Of a stretch of DNA of 64,000 nt, positions 8,351 to 17,367 are shown piece after piece. Origin of the DNA: Prolixibacteraceae bacterium JC049 (lineage in GTDB: Bacteria > Bacteroidota > Bacteroidia > Bacteroidales > Prolixibacteraceae); the NCBI GenBank assembly GCA_023369685.1, contig SACZ01000008.1:186001-250000 (forward strand), read 5' to 3'. Each line of letters starts with the position of its first letter. The first letter of the stretch is position 1. The position numbers were made by a program, and so were the translations under genes. Under the pieces are notes generated by a model. It was not told where the DNA came from. It worked only from the letters and a program-made list of their open reading frames with translations, and made no database searches.

Positions 8351-8374
8351 AAGCCGATGAAAAATCACCGGCTT
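8351..8374 (-). terminator. Terminator after glsB
   Basis: AAGCCGGTGA and TCATCGGCTT (minus strand) form a 10-bp stem with a TTTT loop, followed by seven T residues. A-rich and T-rich flanks on both sides mean it may work in both directions between the convergent purF and glsB genes. Confidence 0.8.
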
Positions 8375-8442
8375 CCTTTTTTTTATATCTTATGATCTGA
8401 ATATTCAGAAATCAGTCTTGCAAAATGCTTTTGAAGGATATT

Positions 8443-9417
8443 TTATTTTACATCCTCAAAGCCATCTTCTTTGCCTTTAATGTAAGTGGCAATGTGACGG
8501 TCTAATTTTGCCTCGTAAATATCGTTAATGGTAATAATAATACCTGTTTCTTCAACGTTACCGAAATGATCGTTGACGATAGTACCAAACGTTTTCATTG
8601 ATGGCGATAAGTTCATGTAAGCATTAATTAGCGGAGGAACATTCTCTCCGTAATCGCGTACACGTTGAAGCAATATTTTGTAATCTTCTTTATAGCTATC
8701 TCCCGTGAAAATCTTCTCCATTTCATCTTCGTTGATATCGAAAATAAATGGATTTTTAGGATAAACTAAGTTGTCTCTGTCTCTAAAGTACTTCGAGAAG
8801 AAGTATTGGATCAAATCCCTTGCTTTTGAGTGAAAGTGCGTATACATCGTCACTTTACCAAAACAGTATTTAATCTCTGGGTGATCAACAGTCAATGCTC
8901 CTAATCCATCCCACAAGTTATCCAAAGCAAAAAGGGCTTTGGCACCAGCCTTGCTCGATTGATATTGTGGCTGAACGAATGAACGTCCTAGCTCCAATGT
9001 GTGTGGAAGGTATTCATTGATGAAATCTTCAGAGAAGTGAAATAGACGAGATGTAGCCAAAACAGGCATCCCATTCTCATCTCTATCACACTCAGAGTAC
9101 ATAACATAGCGATAACCTCCTAGTATTTCCAGATTCTCAGGATCCCATACGATCAATTGTTTGTATGGCTTCTCTGAAATATCATAGCTATCAATATCTA
9201 CGTCTTTGCCAGTACCCCCACCAGCATCTCTAAATGTAATCTCCCTTAATCTCCCAATTTCTTGCATCACGTTAGGCGAATCGTGTGCAGTGATTATATA
9301 TATTTCGTTGGCACCTTTATTTGTCTTGCGCATCATCTTATCGGGAGTAAGCTCCGCAATAAGTTTTTCTTTCGGAATAGGTGCTATTATATCCTTCATA
9401 AAAAGTTCCGCTTTCAT
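8443..9417 (-). CDS. glsB: GNAT-fold N-acyltransferase, GlsB/OlsB type (glycine or amino-acid lipid synthesis)
   Basis: A 324-residue acyltransferase of the OlsB/haemolysin-like family. Family segments include GRLREITFRDAGGGTGKDVDIDSYD, LIVWDPENLEILGGYRYV, and ELGRSFVQPQYQ in the acyl-carrier-binding GNAT core. In Bacteroides thetaiotaomicron an adjacent pair, GlsB and GlsA, N-acylates and then O-acylates to make glycine lipids; this gene and the PlsC-like gene upstream reproduce that pairing. The acceptor amino acid (glycine, serine or ornithine) cannot be decided from sequence. An exact TAATTTTG box lies nine bases upstream (9434-9427), with two AAATCGATTT palindromes further up. Confidence 0.78.
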   Translation of the reverse strand: MKAELFMKDIIAPIPKEKLIAELTPDKMMRKTNKGANEIYIITAHDSPNVMQEIGRLREITFRDAGGGTGKDVDIDSYDISEKPYKQLIVWDPENLEILGGYRYVMYSECDRDENGMPVLATSRLFHFSEDFINEYLPHTLELGRSFVQPQYQSSKAGAKALFALDNLWDGLGALTVDHPEIKYCFGKVTMYTHFHSKARDLIQYFFSKYFRDRDNLVYPKNPFIFDINEDEMEKIFTGDSYKEDYKILLQRVRDYGENVPPLINAYMNLSPSMKTFGTIVNDHFGNVEETGIIITINDIYEAKLDRHIATYIKGKEDGFEDVK

Positions 9418-9587
9418 TTGAGGCTACAAAATTAGAAAAATATTTAGGAAATCGATTTTAATTACTGGTTTTCAGTAGGTGTTGGTTTTTCTAAATGTAA
9501 ATCGATTTCAGTTATAATTTGGCGATTATTTTTATCAAGTTGTAATCAATCAATGTTTTAATGCATTTTAAAACGGGTATTTGTTTT

Positions 9588-10424
9588 TTATTTTTTGTTT
9601 AATGCATAACACATGTTTCTAACTTTAAGTGCCCAGTTTTTGTATTCCGATTTATTATTGAATTCCTTATGAGAAACTAAACTGCCAAATGAGATGGTGA
9701 ATTTCTTGTTGATGTGCTTAAACATTTCGTCTGCTAAATACATCATTTCCAGATTGATTTTCTTTAGTCCAATGAACTTTCTGAAACGGGCCAGATTGTA
9801 GAAAAAGTTGGAGTTTCGTCCACTAAAATGGATAGGTATAATGTCGCGCTGGTATTGTGCCGATTTTTGAATGAAATGCTTGTTCCATTCCAAATCTGTT
9901 ATTTTTCCTTTAATTTTTCTTGAACACAAGCCTGCTGGAAATATTAAAATATGAGCATCAGAAGCATAAGCTTGTTCAATTTTTAATAGCGAGTCGCGCG
10001 CCTGCCCTCCTACTTTGTTGATAGGAATGAAGTTATCTTTAAGTGTAGGAATGTGCATGAGAAAATCGTTAACCAAAAATTTCACAGGGCGGTCGGTTAA
10101 CTTCGAAACAATAGCTATTAACAACATGCCATCGAAACCTCCCAGAGGATGATTAGATGCAAAAATCAAACTTCGGTCGTTTGGAATGTTTTCAACTCCT
10201 TTTAAATCGAATTCAATATTAAATTCTTCTACAATTTGGTTAACAAAGTCAGCTCCCTTCAGGTGACCATGTTTTCTCATTACCTCATTTATGTCTTCCA
10301 GATGAAGAATTCGAGTCAGGTAATTATAAATGAAATTGGGAATTCGTTTAGCTAATTTCTGATTTTTTTCAGCAATTATCTCTTTTATATTTAGAGGTTT
10401 GAAAGTGTTTTCTTTTTGTTCCAT
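9588..10424 (-). CDS. glsA: PlsC-like O-acyltransferase, GlsA/OlsA type
   Basis: A 278-residue lysophospholipid acyltransferase-family protein predicted to add the second, ester-linked acyl chain to an N-acyl amino acid. Catalytic block I is ASNHPLGGFDGM (His92 and Asp98, one residue wider than the usual HX4D), block II is near VNDFLMHIPTLKDNFIPINK, and block III is IFPAGLCSRK in place of FPEG. That motif set is typical of the Bacteroidota GlsA/OlsA-like branch. It precedes glsB by 170 bp on the same strand. No obvious terminator separates them, but glsB may also have its own promoter. Confidence 0.75.
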   Translation of the reverse strand: MEQKENTFKPLNIKEIIAEKNQKLAKRIPNFIYNYLTRILHLEDINEVMRKHGHLKGADFVNQIVEEFNIEFDLKGVENIPNDRSLIFASNHPLGGFDGMLLIAIVSKLTDRPVKFLVNDFLMHIPTLKDNFIPINKVGGQARDSLLKIEQAYASDAHILIFPAGLCSRKIKGKITDLEWNKHFIQKSAQYQRDIIPIHFSGRNSNFFYNLARFRKFIGLKKINLEMMYLADEMFKHINKKFTISFGSLVSHKEFNNKSEYKNWALKVRNMCYALNKK

Positions 10425-10514
10425 GTTGTGCGTTGTTACGGTGCGAAAGTAGTAAAAAATATTGGTTTGATTGTTGAAAATGAGTTGTTGAACATAACTC
10501 GTTTAGACTGTTTT

Positions 10515-10545
10515 TTTGTCTGTTTTATTCACTTTGTTATCTTTG
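10515..10545 (+). promoter_or_regulatory. mraZ: Main promoter of the dcw cluster (P1)
   Basis: TTTG (10515-10518), 19 nt, then TATCTTTG (10538-10545): an exact Bacteroidota consensus. The predicted start near 10552 gives a leader of about 175 nt before the mraZ ATG, containing an ACCTG-CAGGT hairpin (10590-10612) and the MraZ repeats at 10653. The 305-bp interval 10425-10729 otherwise holds no gene. Confidence 0.65.
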
Positions 10546-10651
10546 CACCTCTTTCCGAAAAACTTCGATTATTTCTAAGTTTTATTAACACCTGAAAAAG
10601 TTTTTAACAGGTTTTCAACATATTGTTCACAAGTTTGTTGAATTAAACACT

Positions 10652-10702
10652 GTGGAACGAAGTGGGAACTATTGGCACGAGTTTCAAAAATCCTTACCTT
10701 TA
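10652..10702 (+). promoter_or_regulatory. mraZ: MraZ box (three TGG repeats, 10-bp period) with possible second promoter
   Basis: GTGGAACGAA, GTGGGAACTA and TTGGCACGAG follow one another so that TGG occurs at 10653, 10663 and 10673, exactly 10 bp apart. MraZ is known to bind direct TGGGN repeats with 5-nt spacers upstream of its own gene. The third repeat also supplies a TTG 19 nt before TACCTTTA (10695-10702), a near-match to TAnnTTTG, so a weaker promoter could overlap the operator. The repeats fall in sequence that would be coding only if the unlikely GTG at 10652 were used. Confidence 0.6.
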
Positions 10703-10729
10703 CAATTATTAATAGAGAGGCTCTCGTTC

Positions 10730-11194
10730 ATGTTCGATTTTTCTGGAAAATACTATGTTTCAGTCGATGATAAAGGTCGAGTGGTGATACCGGCTCCCAT
10801 AAAGAAAGAGATGGGAGACGACGCTATGGGCATGGTTACGCTGGAGAAAGACCCTTACGAGAACTGTCTGAATGTTTATCCCAAGAGTGTTTGGCAGCGA
10901 AGAATTGAGCGAATTCGTAGCAAATTAGATTACAATAACCGAAACCATAGCCGTGTTTTGGATAGTTTCTATCAGCGAATTGCCAAAGTAGCTTTGTCCG
11001 ATAAAGGACGAGTGAATGTTCCTGCTCACCTGATAAGCGAAGCGCACTTGCAAAAGGAGGTTGTGATAACCGGGCAAGGCGAGCGTTTCCGAATTTGGGA
11101 TAAGGCGCTTTATGAACAGTCGGTGCTTTCGGCTGATGATTACGCTCAATTATTTGAGCAATGTCTAGGTGGATCAATCGATCCTGAAGAGTAA
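10730..11194 (+). CDS. mraZ: Transcriptional regulator MraZ
   Basis: DNA-binding repressor of the dcw cluster, forming a ring of SpoVT/AbrB-fold domains. The 154-residue protein has two such domains, with the signatures VSVDDKGRVVIPAPIK and VALSDKGRVNVPAHLI. I place the start at the ATG at 10730, preceded by GAGAGG, because homologues begin M-F-x-F-x-G-x-Y just as here, and because the upstream in-frame GTG at 10652 would put the MraZ operator inside the gene. rsmH follows 18 bp downstream. Confidence 0.93.
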   Translation: MFDFSGKYYVSVDDKGRVVIPAPIKKEMGDDAMGMVTLEKDPYENCLNVYPKSVWQRRIERIRSKLDYNNRNHSRVLDSFYQRIAKVALSDKGRVNVPAHLISEAHLQKEVVITGQGERFRIWDKALYEQSVLSADDYAQLFEQCLGGSIDPEE

Positions 11195-11212
11195 ACTTGA
11201 AAGAGAAAAAAG

Positions 11213-12115
11213 ATGAGTGAGTATCATAATCCGGTTTTGTTAAAAGAAAGTGTGGATGGATTGATCGTAAACCCAGATGGCGTTTATGTTGATGTTACTT
11301 TTGGTGGTGGCGGCCATTCACGTGAGATTCTTTCTCGACTGACAGAGAAAGGACATTTAGTGGGGTTCGATCAGGATGAAGATGTGTTGGCAAATATTCC
11401 GGATGACGATCGTTTTACGTTTGTGAGACACAATTTCCGTTTCTTGAAGAATTTTTTGCGTTATCTGGAGTTCGATAAGGTAGATGGAATTCTTGGAGAT
11501 TTAGGAGTGTCGTCACACGATTTCGATGAGGCCGATCGTGGCTTTTCATTCCGTTTCGATGCTCGACTTGATATGCGCATGAATCAGAAGGCAACGAAAG
11601 ATGCTGCTCATGTGGTGAATAATTATTCCGAAGAAGATCTAGTTCGAATTTTTAGAGAATACGGCGAATTGAAAAATGCCCGTTCCATCGTGAACCGTTT
11701 GGTGGCGGCACGTTCGAAAAAGCCAATTGTTACTACCAAGGAGTTTACCGATATCGTGAAGCTTTGTTTGCCACGTAACGCTGAAAAGAAATTTTTGGCA
11801 ATGGCTTTTCAGGCATTGCGCATTGAAGTGAATGATGAGTTGGAAGTGTTGAAAGATTTCCTAATCCATGCCAAAGAGGTGTTGAAGCCAGGTGGGCATC
11901 TTTCCATTATTACTTACCATTCGTTGGAAGATCGCTTGGTGAAAAATTTCTTCAAAGCAGGAAACTTCGAGGGAAAGGTGGAAAAGGATTTTTATGGAAA
12001 TGTGAATACACCATTCGAACTAGTTAACCGAAAAGTGATTATTCCATCCAACGAAGAAATAGAAGAAAACCCCAGAGCAAGAAGTGCAAAATTGCGAATT
12101 GCTCGCTTGAAATAA
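11213..12115 (+). CDS. rsmH: 16S rRNA (cytosine-1402-N4)-methyltransferase RsmH
   Basis: SAM-dependent methyltransferase modifying C1402 in the ribosomal P site. The 300-residue protein shows the N-terminal YHNPVLLKESVDGL, the SAM loop VDVTFGGGGHSREIL, GILGDLGVSSHDFDEADRGFSF and the C-terminal TYHSLEDRLVKNFFK, all signatures of the MraW family. Second gene of the dcw cluster; ftsL begins four bases after its stop. Confidence 0.96.
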   Translation: MSEYHNPVLLKESVDGLIVNPDGVYVDVTFGGGGHSREILSRLTEKGHLVGFDQDEDVLANIPDDDRFTFVRHNFRFLKNFLRYLEFDKVDGILGDLGVSSHDFDEADRGFSFRFDARLDMRMNQKATKDAAHVVNNYSEEDLVRIFREYGELKNARSIVNRLVAARSKKPIVTTKEFTDIVKLCLPRNAEKKFLAMAFQALRIEVNDELEVLKDFLIHAKEVLKPGGHLSIITYHSLEDRLVKNFFKAGNFEGKVEKDFYGNVNTPFELVNRKVIIPSNEEIEENPRARSAKLRIARLK

Positions 12116-12119
12116 AGAT

Positions 12120-12467
12120 ATGGACAAGAAGCAGAATAAAATAAATAGCTTTTGGAAAGCCCTTATTGGAGGGCATTTGCTGCGTGATCCGCGGATTACC
12201 AAACACTATAAGTATGTGCTTTTTGTTGTTGGATTAATCGTTTTGCTCATAGGAAATCGATATCAAAACGAACGAATCATCAGAGAGATTGATGCGTTGA
12301 AAGATTCGATTAAAGACCTTAGGAGTGAATCGATAAGTGTTGCTGCAGAGTTGACTAACCTTAGTCGACCTTCGGAAGTAGCACGAAAAGTGAAGGAGTT
12401 TAAGCTGAACTTAATTGAGTCGGATGCTCCTCCGAAAGTTATTGTTGTAAAAAAAGAGAATGAATAG
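12120..12467 (+). CDS. ftsL: FtsL-like cell division protein
   Basis: A 115-residue bitopic membrane protein: a cytoplasmic N-terminus of about 30 residues, one transmembrane helix (about 31-46, YVLFVVGLIVLLIGN), then a periplasmic coiled coil (about 50-95). Sequence similarity to proteobacterial FtsL is not expected, but size, topology and the position between rsmH and ftsI identify it. FtsL bridges FtsQ/B and the FtsW-FtsI synthase. It abuts ftsI with no gap. Confidence 0.82.
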   Translation: MDKKQNKINSFWKALIGGHLLRDPRITKHYKYVLFVVGLIVLLIGNRYQNERIIREIDALKDSIKDLRSESISVAAELTNLSRPSEVARKVKEFKLNLIESDAPPKVIVVKKENE

Positions 12468-14639
12468 ATGGCTATAACTCAACGTGAAATAGTAGTACGT
12501 TTTGCCATTTTGTATGTTTTGGTTGTGTTGTTCGGATTAGCTGTAATCGGGAAAATATTCATGATTCAGAATGTGAATACTGAAGAGTGGGCCGATTATT
12601 CTGAAACATTGGAGCCGAAAGAGTACAAAATTCCGGCTAGTCGTGGAGATATTATCTCTTACGATGGTCGTGTATTGGCCACATCTATTCCTTCCTATAA
12701 AGTGCATATCGACTTAGTTGCTCCTGGAGTAAAAGAGGTTTTCTACAAAGAAGTAGGAGGTTTGGCCGATAGCTTGTCCAGCTTGTTTAAGGATAAATCC
12801 AAGTGGCAATATAAGAATGCACTGAAAAAAGGGTACACCAAAAAATACAAGGTGCGCGGCAAGTGGCGTCAGGGATTACGCTATTTTCCATTGGGTAACC
12901 GTGAGGTGACCTATGTGGAATTGGAACGAATGAAAAAGTTTCCAATTCTTAAGCGAGGAAAATATCGTGGTGGTTTCATTATTGAGCGAGACGATCAGCG
13001 TTTTATGCCACATCGCTCGTTGGCCAACAGAACCATTGGTGCTTTGAATAAAGGGTTGTACGATGGAACGCTCGGTGATATCGGTCTTACAGGCCTAGAA
13101 GGCAAATGTGAAAAGTACCTTCGAGGAAAAGAGGGAGTGTCTATTCGTCAGAACCTGTCGGGAAGATGGATACCAATTACCGAAGTGGAACCAGAAGATG
13201 GGTTAGATGTGGTTTCAACCATTGATGTATACCTGCAAGATGCTACCGAAAATGCATTGCGCAAGCAGTTGCAAAAAAGTGAGGCCATGTACGGTACTGC
13301 CATTTTGATGGAAGTGGAAAGCGGAGAGATTCGTGCCATAGCCAACTTAGGATTGGATAAGAAGAAAGGCAAATACATAGAGAATTACAATTACGCTTTA
13401 GGGCACCAAGGGTGTGCAGAACCAGGTTCTACTTTCAAACTGGTTTCGTTAATGGTTGCCATGGAACATGGTAAAGTGGATACATCAACAGTATACGATA
13501 CCGGAAATGGAGTTTGGAAATATTCGCCTAAGTGTAAACCAATTTTCGATAGTGATTGGCACCATGGTGGGCATGGAGAGATGACAGTGAAGCAGATCTT
13601 CGAGAAGTCGTCGAATGTTGGTGTGGCAAAAATAATTGTGGATAAATACAAGTCGAATGCCTCAGAGTTCATTGAAAGAGTATACAACTTTGGTTTAAAT
13701 AAGAAATTGGATTTAGGAATTGCTGGAGAGGGTATTCCTGCAATTAAGCACCCTAGTGAGAAGGATAAATGGTGGGGCACATCATTGGCCCAGATGTCTT
13801 ATGGCTATGAGATCAAGATGACTCCGCTTCAGACACTAACTTTTTACAATGCCGTTGCCAACAATGGAAAAATGGTTAAGCCAAAATTTGTTAGAAGTGT
13901 GGTGCGACAAGGGGTAGAAGAAATTCGATTCCCGACAGAGGTGCTGAATTCATCGATTTGTAGCAAAGAGACTTTGGGAAAGGCAAAGGCAATGTTGGAA
14001 GGTGTTGTGTTGCGAGGAACAGGTCGCTCGATGAAAAAAGCAAAGTACACCATTGCGGGTAAAACGGGAACAGCTCAGGTGGCCAATAAAGACCAAGGAT
14101 ATTTCCACAATGGAAAAAGGGTTTATCAGGCCTCTTTTGCAGGATATTTCCCTGTCGATAAACCGAAATATTCGTGCATCGTGTTGGTGATGGGGCCAAA
14201 AGGTTCGTACTACGGAGGCTCGGTTGCTGGTCCGGTATTCCGCGAAATAGCCGATAAGGTTTATACTACCAATATCGAGCGAAATGTGAAGGAAGAGGAG
14301 TTGCCGCAATATGCGACAGCTATTCCTAAAGTGAAAAATGGAAACACTATGTTAACCAGTAAGGTGCTTGATGAGCTTAAAATTGCTGGTGAAAAAGATA
14401 ATGAACCCCACTGGGCATACATTACCACCGAAAAAGAACAAGTGGCAATGTTCCCTAGAAAGATGACCAAAGGAGTTGTTCCCAATGTAATTGGAATGGG
14501 AGCGACCGATGCTGTAAACTTGCTGGAGAATATGGGGATGAAGGTGAAGATGGCAGGTTATGGTAAGGTCAGAAAGCAATCGCCTAAAGCTGGCGCAAGA
14601 TTTAAGAAAGGACGAACAATCTATATTGATCTGGGATAG
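12468..14639 (+). CDS. ftsI: Division transpeptidase FtsI/PBP3 with C-terminal PASTA domain
   Basis: Septal class B penicillin-binding protein, 723 residues. It has an N-terminal membrane anchor (about 10-32), a PBP dimerisation region opening with PASRGDIISYDGRVLA, and the transpeptidase motifs SxxK at 321-324 (STFK, Ser321 nucleophile), SxN at 381-383 (SSN) and KTGT at 532-535. A single PASTA domain occupies about 671-723 (VPNVIGMGATDAV onward), common in Bacteroidota FtsI and absent from the E. coli protein. Works with FtsW encoded further down the cluster. murE starts one base after the stop. Confidence 0.95.
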   Translation: MAITQREIVVRFAILYVLVVLFGLAVIGKIFMIQNVNTEEWADYSETLEPKEYKIPASRGDIISYDGRVLATSIPSYKVHIDLVAPGVKEVFYKEVGGLADSLSSLFKDKSKWQYKNALKKGYTKKYKVRGKWRQGLRYFPLGNREVTYVELERMKKFPILKRGKYRGGFIIERDDQRFMPHRSLANRTIGALNKGLYDGTLGDIGLTGLEGKCEKYLRGKEGVSIRQNLSGRWIPITEVEPEDGLDVVSTIDVYLQDATENALRKQLQKSEAMYGTAILMEVESGEIRAIANLGLDKKKGKYIENYNYALGHQGCAEPGSTFKLVSLMVAMEHGKVDTSTVYDTGNGVWKYSPKCKPIFDSDWHHGGHGEMTVKQIFEKSSNVGVAKIIVDKYKSNASEFIERVYNFGLNKKLDLGIAGEGIPAIKHPSEKDKWWGTSLAQMSYGYEIKMTPLQTLTFYNAVANNGKMVKPKFVRSVVRQGVEEIRFPTEVLNSSICSKETLGKAKAMLEGVVLRGTGRSMKKAKYTIAGKTGTAQVANKDQGYFHNGKRVYQASFAGYFPVDKPKYSCIVLVMGPKGSYYGGSVAGPVFREIADKVYTTNIERNVKEEELPQYATAIPKVKNGNTMLTSKVLDELKIAGEKDNEPHWAYITTEKEQVAMFPRKMTKGVVPNVIGMGATDAVNLLENMGMKVKMAGYGKVRKQSPKAGARFKKGRTIYIDLG

Positions 14640-14640
14640 A

Positions 14641-16098
14641 ATGAAACTGAAAGAGCTAATAATAAACCAAAATTATAAACAGCTGATTGGTGCTGAAGAT
14701 AGAGATGTGGCAGGTCTGCATTTCGATTCAAGAGCAATTGAAGCCGATTTTCTGTTTATAGCAGTGCGAGGTACCCATGTGGATGGACATCGATTTATCG
14801 AAAAAGCCATTGAGAGTGGCGCCAAAACCATTGTGGTGGAGGAGTTGCCAGAGCAGTTGAATGACGATGTTACTTATATCGAAGTAGAGAATTCTGCTCG
14901 TACGGTAGGTCAGTTGGCTGCACAATATTATGGAAATCCTTCAGCTGAACTGAAGTTAGTGGGTGTAACCGGAACCAACGGGAAGACTACAATTGCTACA
15001 CTGCTTTATCAGCTTTTCAGTAATATGGGATACCATACAGGATTGTTTTCAACAATAGATATTCGAATTGGAACTCAGCCAATTCCTGCAACTCACACTA
15101 CTCCCGATGCAATTTCGCTGAATAAGCTGATGCGTGAGATGGTAGATGCAGGTTGCGAGTATTGTTTTATGGAAGTGAGCTCGCACTCTATCGATCAGTT
15201 TAGAATTGAAGGATTGCAGTTTGATGGTGGAATTTTTACCAATCTAACACACGATCATTTAGATTATCACCAAACATTCAAGGCTTACTTAAATGCCAAG
15301 AAGGCTTTTTTCGATGGACTACCAAAGAATGCGTTTGCATTAACCAATGCCGATGACAAGAATGGTATGGTAATGCTTCAGAATACAGCAGCCAAGAAGC
15401 AAACTTATTCACAGCGAGCAATGGCCGATTTTCATGCTAAAGCATTGGAGCCTCATTTTGATGGTATGTTGCTTGAAATGGCAGGAAGTGAAGTTTGGAC
15501 TCACTTTGTGGGGAAATTCAATGTGTCGAATTTATTAGCAGTATATGCTTCGGCTGTTTTGTTGGGACATGATGCAACCGAGGTATTAACTCACATTAGT
15601 AGTCTGAAACCAGTGGCTGGTCGTTTCGAAACCATTAAGTCGAAAGATGGTCGCTTTGCCATTGTAGACTACGCACACACACCAGATGCATTGAAAAATG
15701 TGTTGAACTCGATAACAGAACTCAGAACTTCAGCAGAAACACTATTCACAGTTGTTGGTGCTGGTGGCGATAGAGATAAAACCAAGCGACCAGAGATGGC
15801 ACATGAAGCATGTTTGTTGTCTGATAGAGTAATTCTTACTTCTGATAATCCACGCACTGAAGATCCTGAGCAGATTATAAAAGATATGCAAGAGGGAGTT
15901 GAGGTGCAGTATCGCAATAAAGTATTGGCTATAACCAATCGTCGTGAAGCCATTCGCGCAGCATGCATGATGGCACAACCGGGAGATATAATCTTGGTGG
16001 CCGGGAAAGGGCATGAGGACTATCAAGAGATAAACGGGGTGAAGCATCACTTCGATGATAGAGAAGTGATAAGAGAAATTTTTGACGAAAACGCATAA
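14641..16098 (+). CDS. murE: UDP-MurNAc-L-Ala-D-Glu:meso-diaminopimelate ligase MurE
   Basis: Adds the third stem-peptide residue to the peptidoglycan precursor. The ATP loop [10 protein letters not shown] is at residues 108-117, and SDNPRTEDP near residue 402 contains the DNPR motif that distinguishes meso-diaminopimelate-adding enzymes from lysine-adding ones. I start it at the ATG at 14641, one base after the ftsI stop; longer in-frame versions reaching back to 14560 would run inside the ftsI PASTA domain. The resulting 485 residues is the normal length. Confidence 0.95.
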   Translation: MKLKELIINQNYKQLIGAEDRDVAGLHFDSRAIEADFLFIAVRGTHVDGHRFIEKAIESGAKTIVVEELPEQLNDDVTYIEVENSARTVGQLAAQYYGNPSAELKLVGVTGTNGKTTIATLLYQLFSNMGYHTGLFSTIDIRIGTQPIPATHTTPDAISLNKLMREMVDAGCEYCFMEVSSHSIDQFRIEGLQFDGGIFTNLTHDHLDYHQTFKAYLNAKKAFFDGLPKNAFALTNADDKNGMVMLQNTAAKKQTYSQRAMADFHAKALEPHFDGMLLEMAGSEVWTHFVGKFNVSNLLAVYASAVLLGHDATEVLTHISSLKPVAGRFETIKSKDGRFAIVDYAHTPDALKNVLNSITELRTSAETLFTVVGAGGDRDKTKRPEMAHEACLLSDRVILTSDNPRTEDPEQIIKDMQEGVEVQYRNKVLAITNRREAIRAACMMAQPGDIILVAGKGHEDYQEINGVKHHFDDREVIREIFDENA

Positions 16099-16109
16099 AA
16101 CGAAACGAT

Positions 16110-17363
16110 ATGTTGTACCACTTATTTGAATGGTTAGAGAAATTTGATATCCCGGGAGCAGGAATGTTTCAATACATTTCGTTTCGATCGGCTATGGCCA
16201 TCATCTCATCGCTTTTTATCAGTACTATTTTTGGTAAAAAGATGATTGGTGTATTGCAGAAAAAACAAATTGGCGAAACAGTTCGCAACCTGGGGTTAGA
16301 AGGACAGATGCAAAAGAAAGGTACACCAACTATGGGTGGTGTAATTATTTTGGGGTCGATCCTAATTCCTACGCTGCTTTTTGCGAAGCTCAATAATACT
16401 TACATATTACTGATGTTAATCACCACCATTTGGTTGGGAACCATTGGTTTTATTGATGATTACATTAAAGTATTTCTGAAGAATAAAGAAGGACTTGCTG
16501 GACGTTTCAAGATAATTGGACAGGTTGGGCTTGGGGTTATTGTAGCCAGTACTCTTTATTTCTCCGACGATGCTGTTGTGCGTCAGAAAGTATTGGATGT
16601 AAATGGAAAACCATTGAAAGAGATTGTGGTAGACAACGAATCGGGTGCACAGCAAGTGAAATATGTTTTCGAAGATGTAAAATCGATGAAGACTACCATT
16701 CCATTCGTTAAAAATCATGAGTTCGATTATAAACTGTTCCTAAGCTTCTTAGGAGAGAAAGCAAGTAGTAAATGGGCTTGGCTAATCTACGGATTTGTAA
16801 TTATCCTGATTATTACTGCTGTGTCGAATGCGGCTAACCTGACAGATGGACTGGATGGCTTAGCAGCAGGTACTTCGGCAATTAGTGCTTCTACATTGGG
16901 AATTTTAGCCTATGTAAGTGGTAACATCGTTTATGCCGATTACCTGAATATCATGTATATTCCACACACTGGAGAGTTGGCCATTTTCGTGAGTGCATTT
17001 ATTGGTGCAACTGTTGGGTTTTTGTGGTATAACTCATTCCCTGCACAAGTGTTCATGGGCGACACAGGAAGTTTGGCCTTAGGTGGAATTATTGCTGTTT
17101 TCGCTATTATTATTCGAAAAGAATTTTTGATCCCTCTGTTATGCGGAATCTTCTTGATAGAGAATTTATCTGTGATGATTCAGGTGGGATACTTTAAATA
17201 TACCAAGAAGAAATACGGTGAAGGACGAAGGGTGTTTTTGATGTCGCCCATTCATCACCATTTTCAGAAGAAAGGAATTCCAGAGGCTAAAATTGTAGCT
17301 CGTTTTTGGATTGTAGGTGTAATGCTTGCAGTATTAACAATGATCACATTGAAGATTCGTTAA
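16110..17363 (+). CDS. mraY: Phospho-N-acetylmuramoyl-pentapeptide transferase MraY
   Basis: Polytopic inner-membrane enzyme that makes lipid I. Key segments are [13 protein letters not shown], the metal-binding pair in [34 protein letters not shown] and the HHHFQKKG loop. At 417 residues it is about 55 longer than the E. coli enzyme because of an insertion after the fourth helix (around 155-210), a feature of Bacteroidota MraY. Flanked by murE and murD with short gaps. Confidence 0.96.
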   Translation: MLYHLFEWLEKFDIPGAGMFQYISFRSAMAIISSLFISTIFGKKMIGVLQKKQIGETVRNLGLEGQMQKKGTPTMGGVIILGSILIPTLLFAKLNNTYILLMLITTIWLGTIGFIDDYIKVFLKNKEGLAGRFKIIGQVGLGVIVASTLYFSDDAVVRQKVLDVNGKPLKEIVVDNESGAQQVKYVFEDVKSMKTTIPFVKNHEFDYKLFLSFLGEKASSKWAWLIYGFVIILIITAVSNAANLTDGLDGLAAGTSAISASTLGILAYVSGNIVYADYLNIMYIPHTGELAIFVSAFIGATVGFLWYNSFPAQVFMGDTGSLALGGIIAVFAIIIRKEFLIPLLCGIFLIENLSVMIQVGYFKYTKKKYGEGRRVFLMSPIHHHFQKKGIPEAKIVARFWIVGVMLAVLTMITLKIR

Positions 17364-17367
17364 GAAC

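Noticed and set aside
10652-10729. Upstream in-frame GTG start giving a 180-residue MraZ
   Set aside because: Homologues start at the M-F-x-F-x-G sequence at 10730, and the extension would be made of MraZ operator repeats and a possible promoter.
14560-14640. Longer MurE starting inside ftsI
   Set aside because: The ATG at 14641 gives the normal N-terminus and follows the ftsI stop by one base; the extension is the PASTA domain read in another frame.
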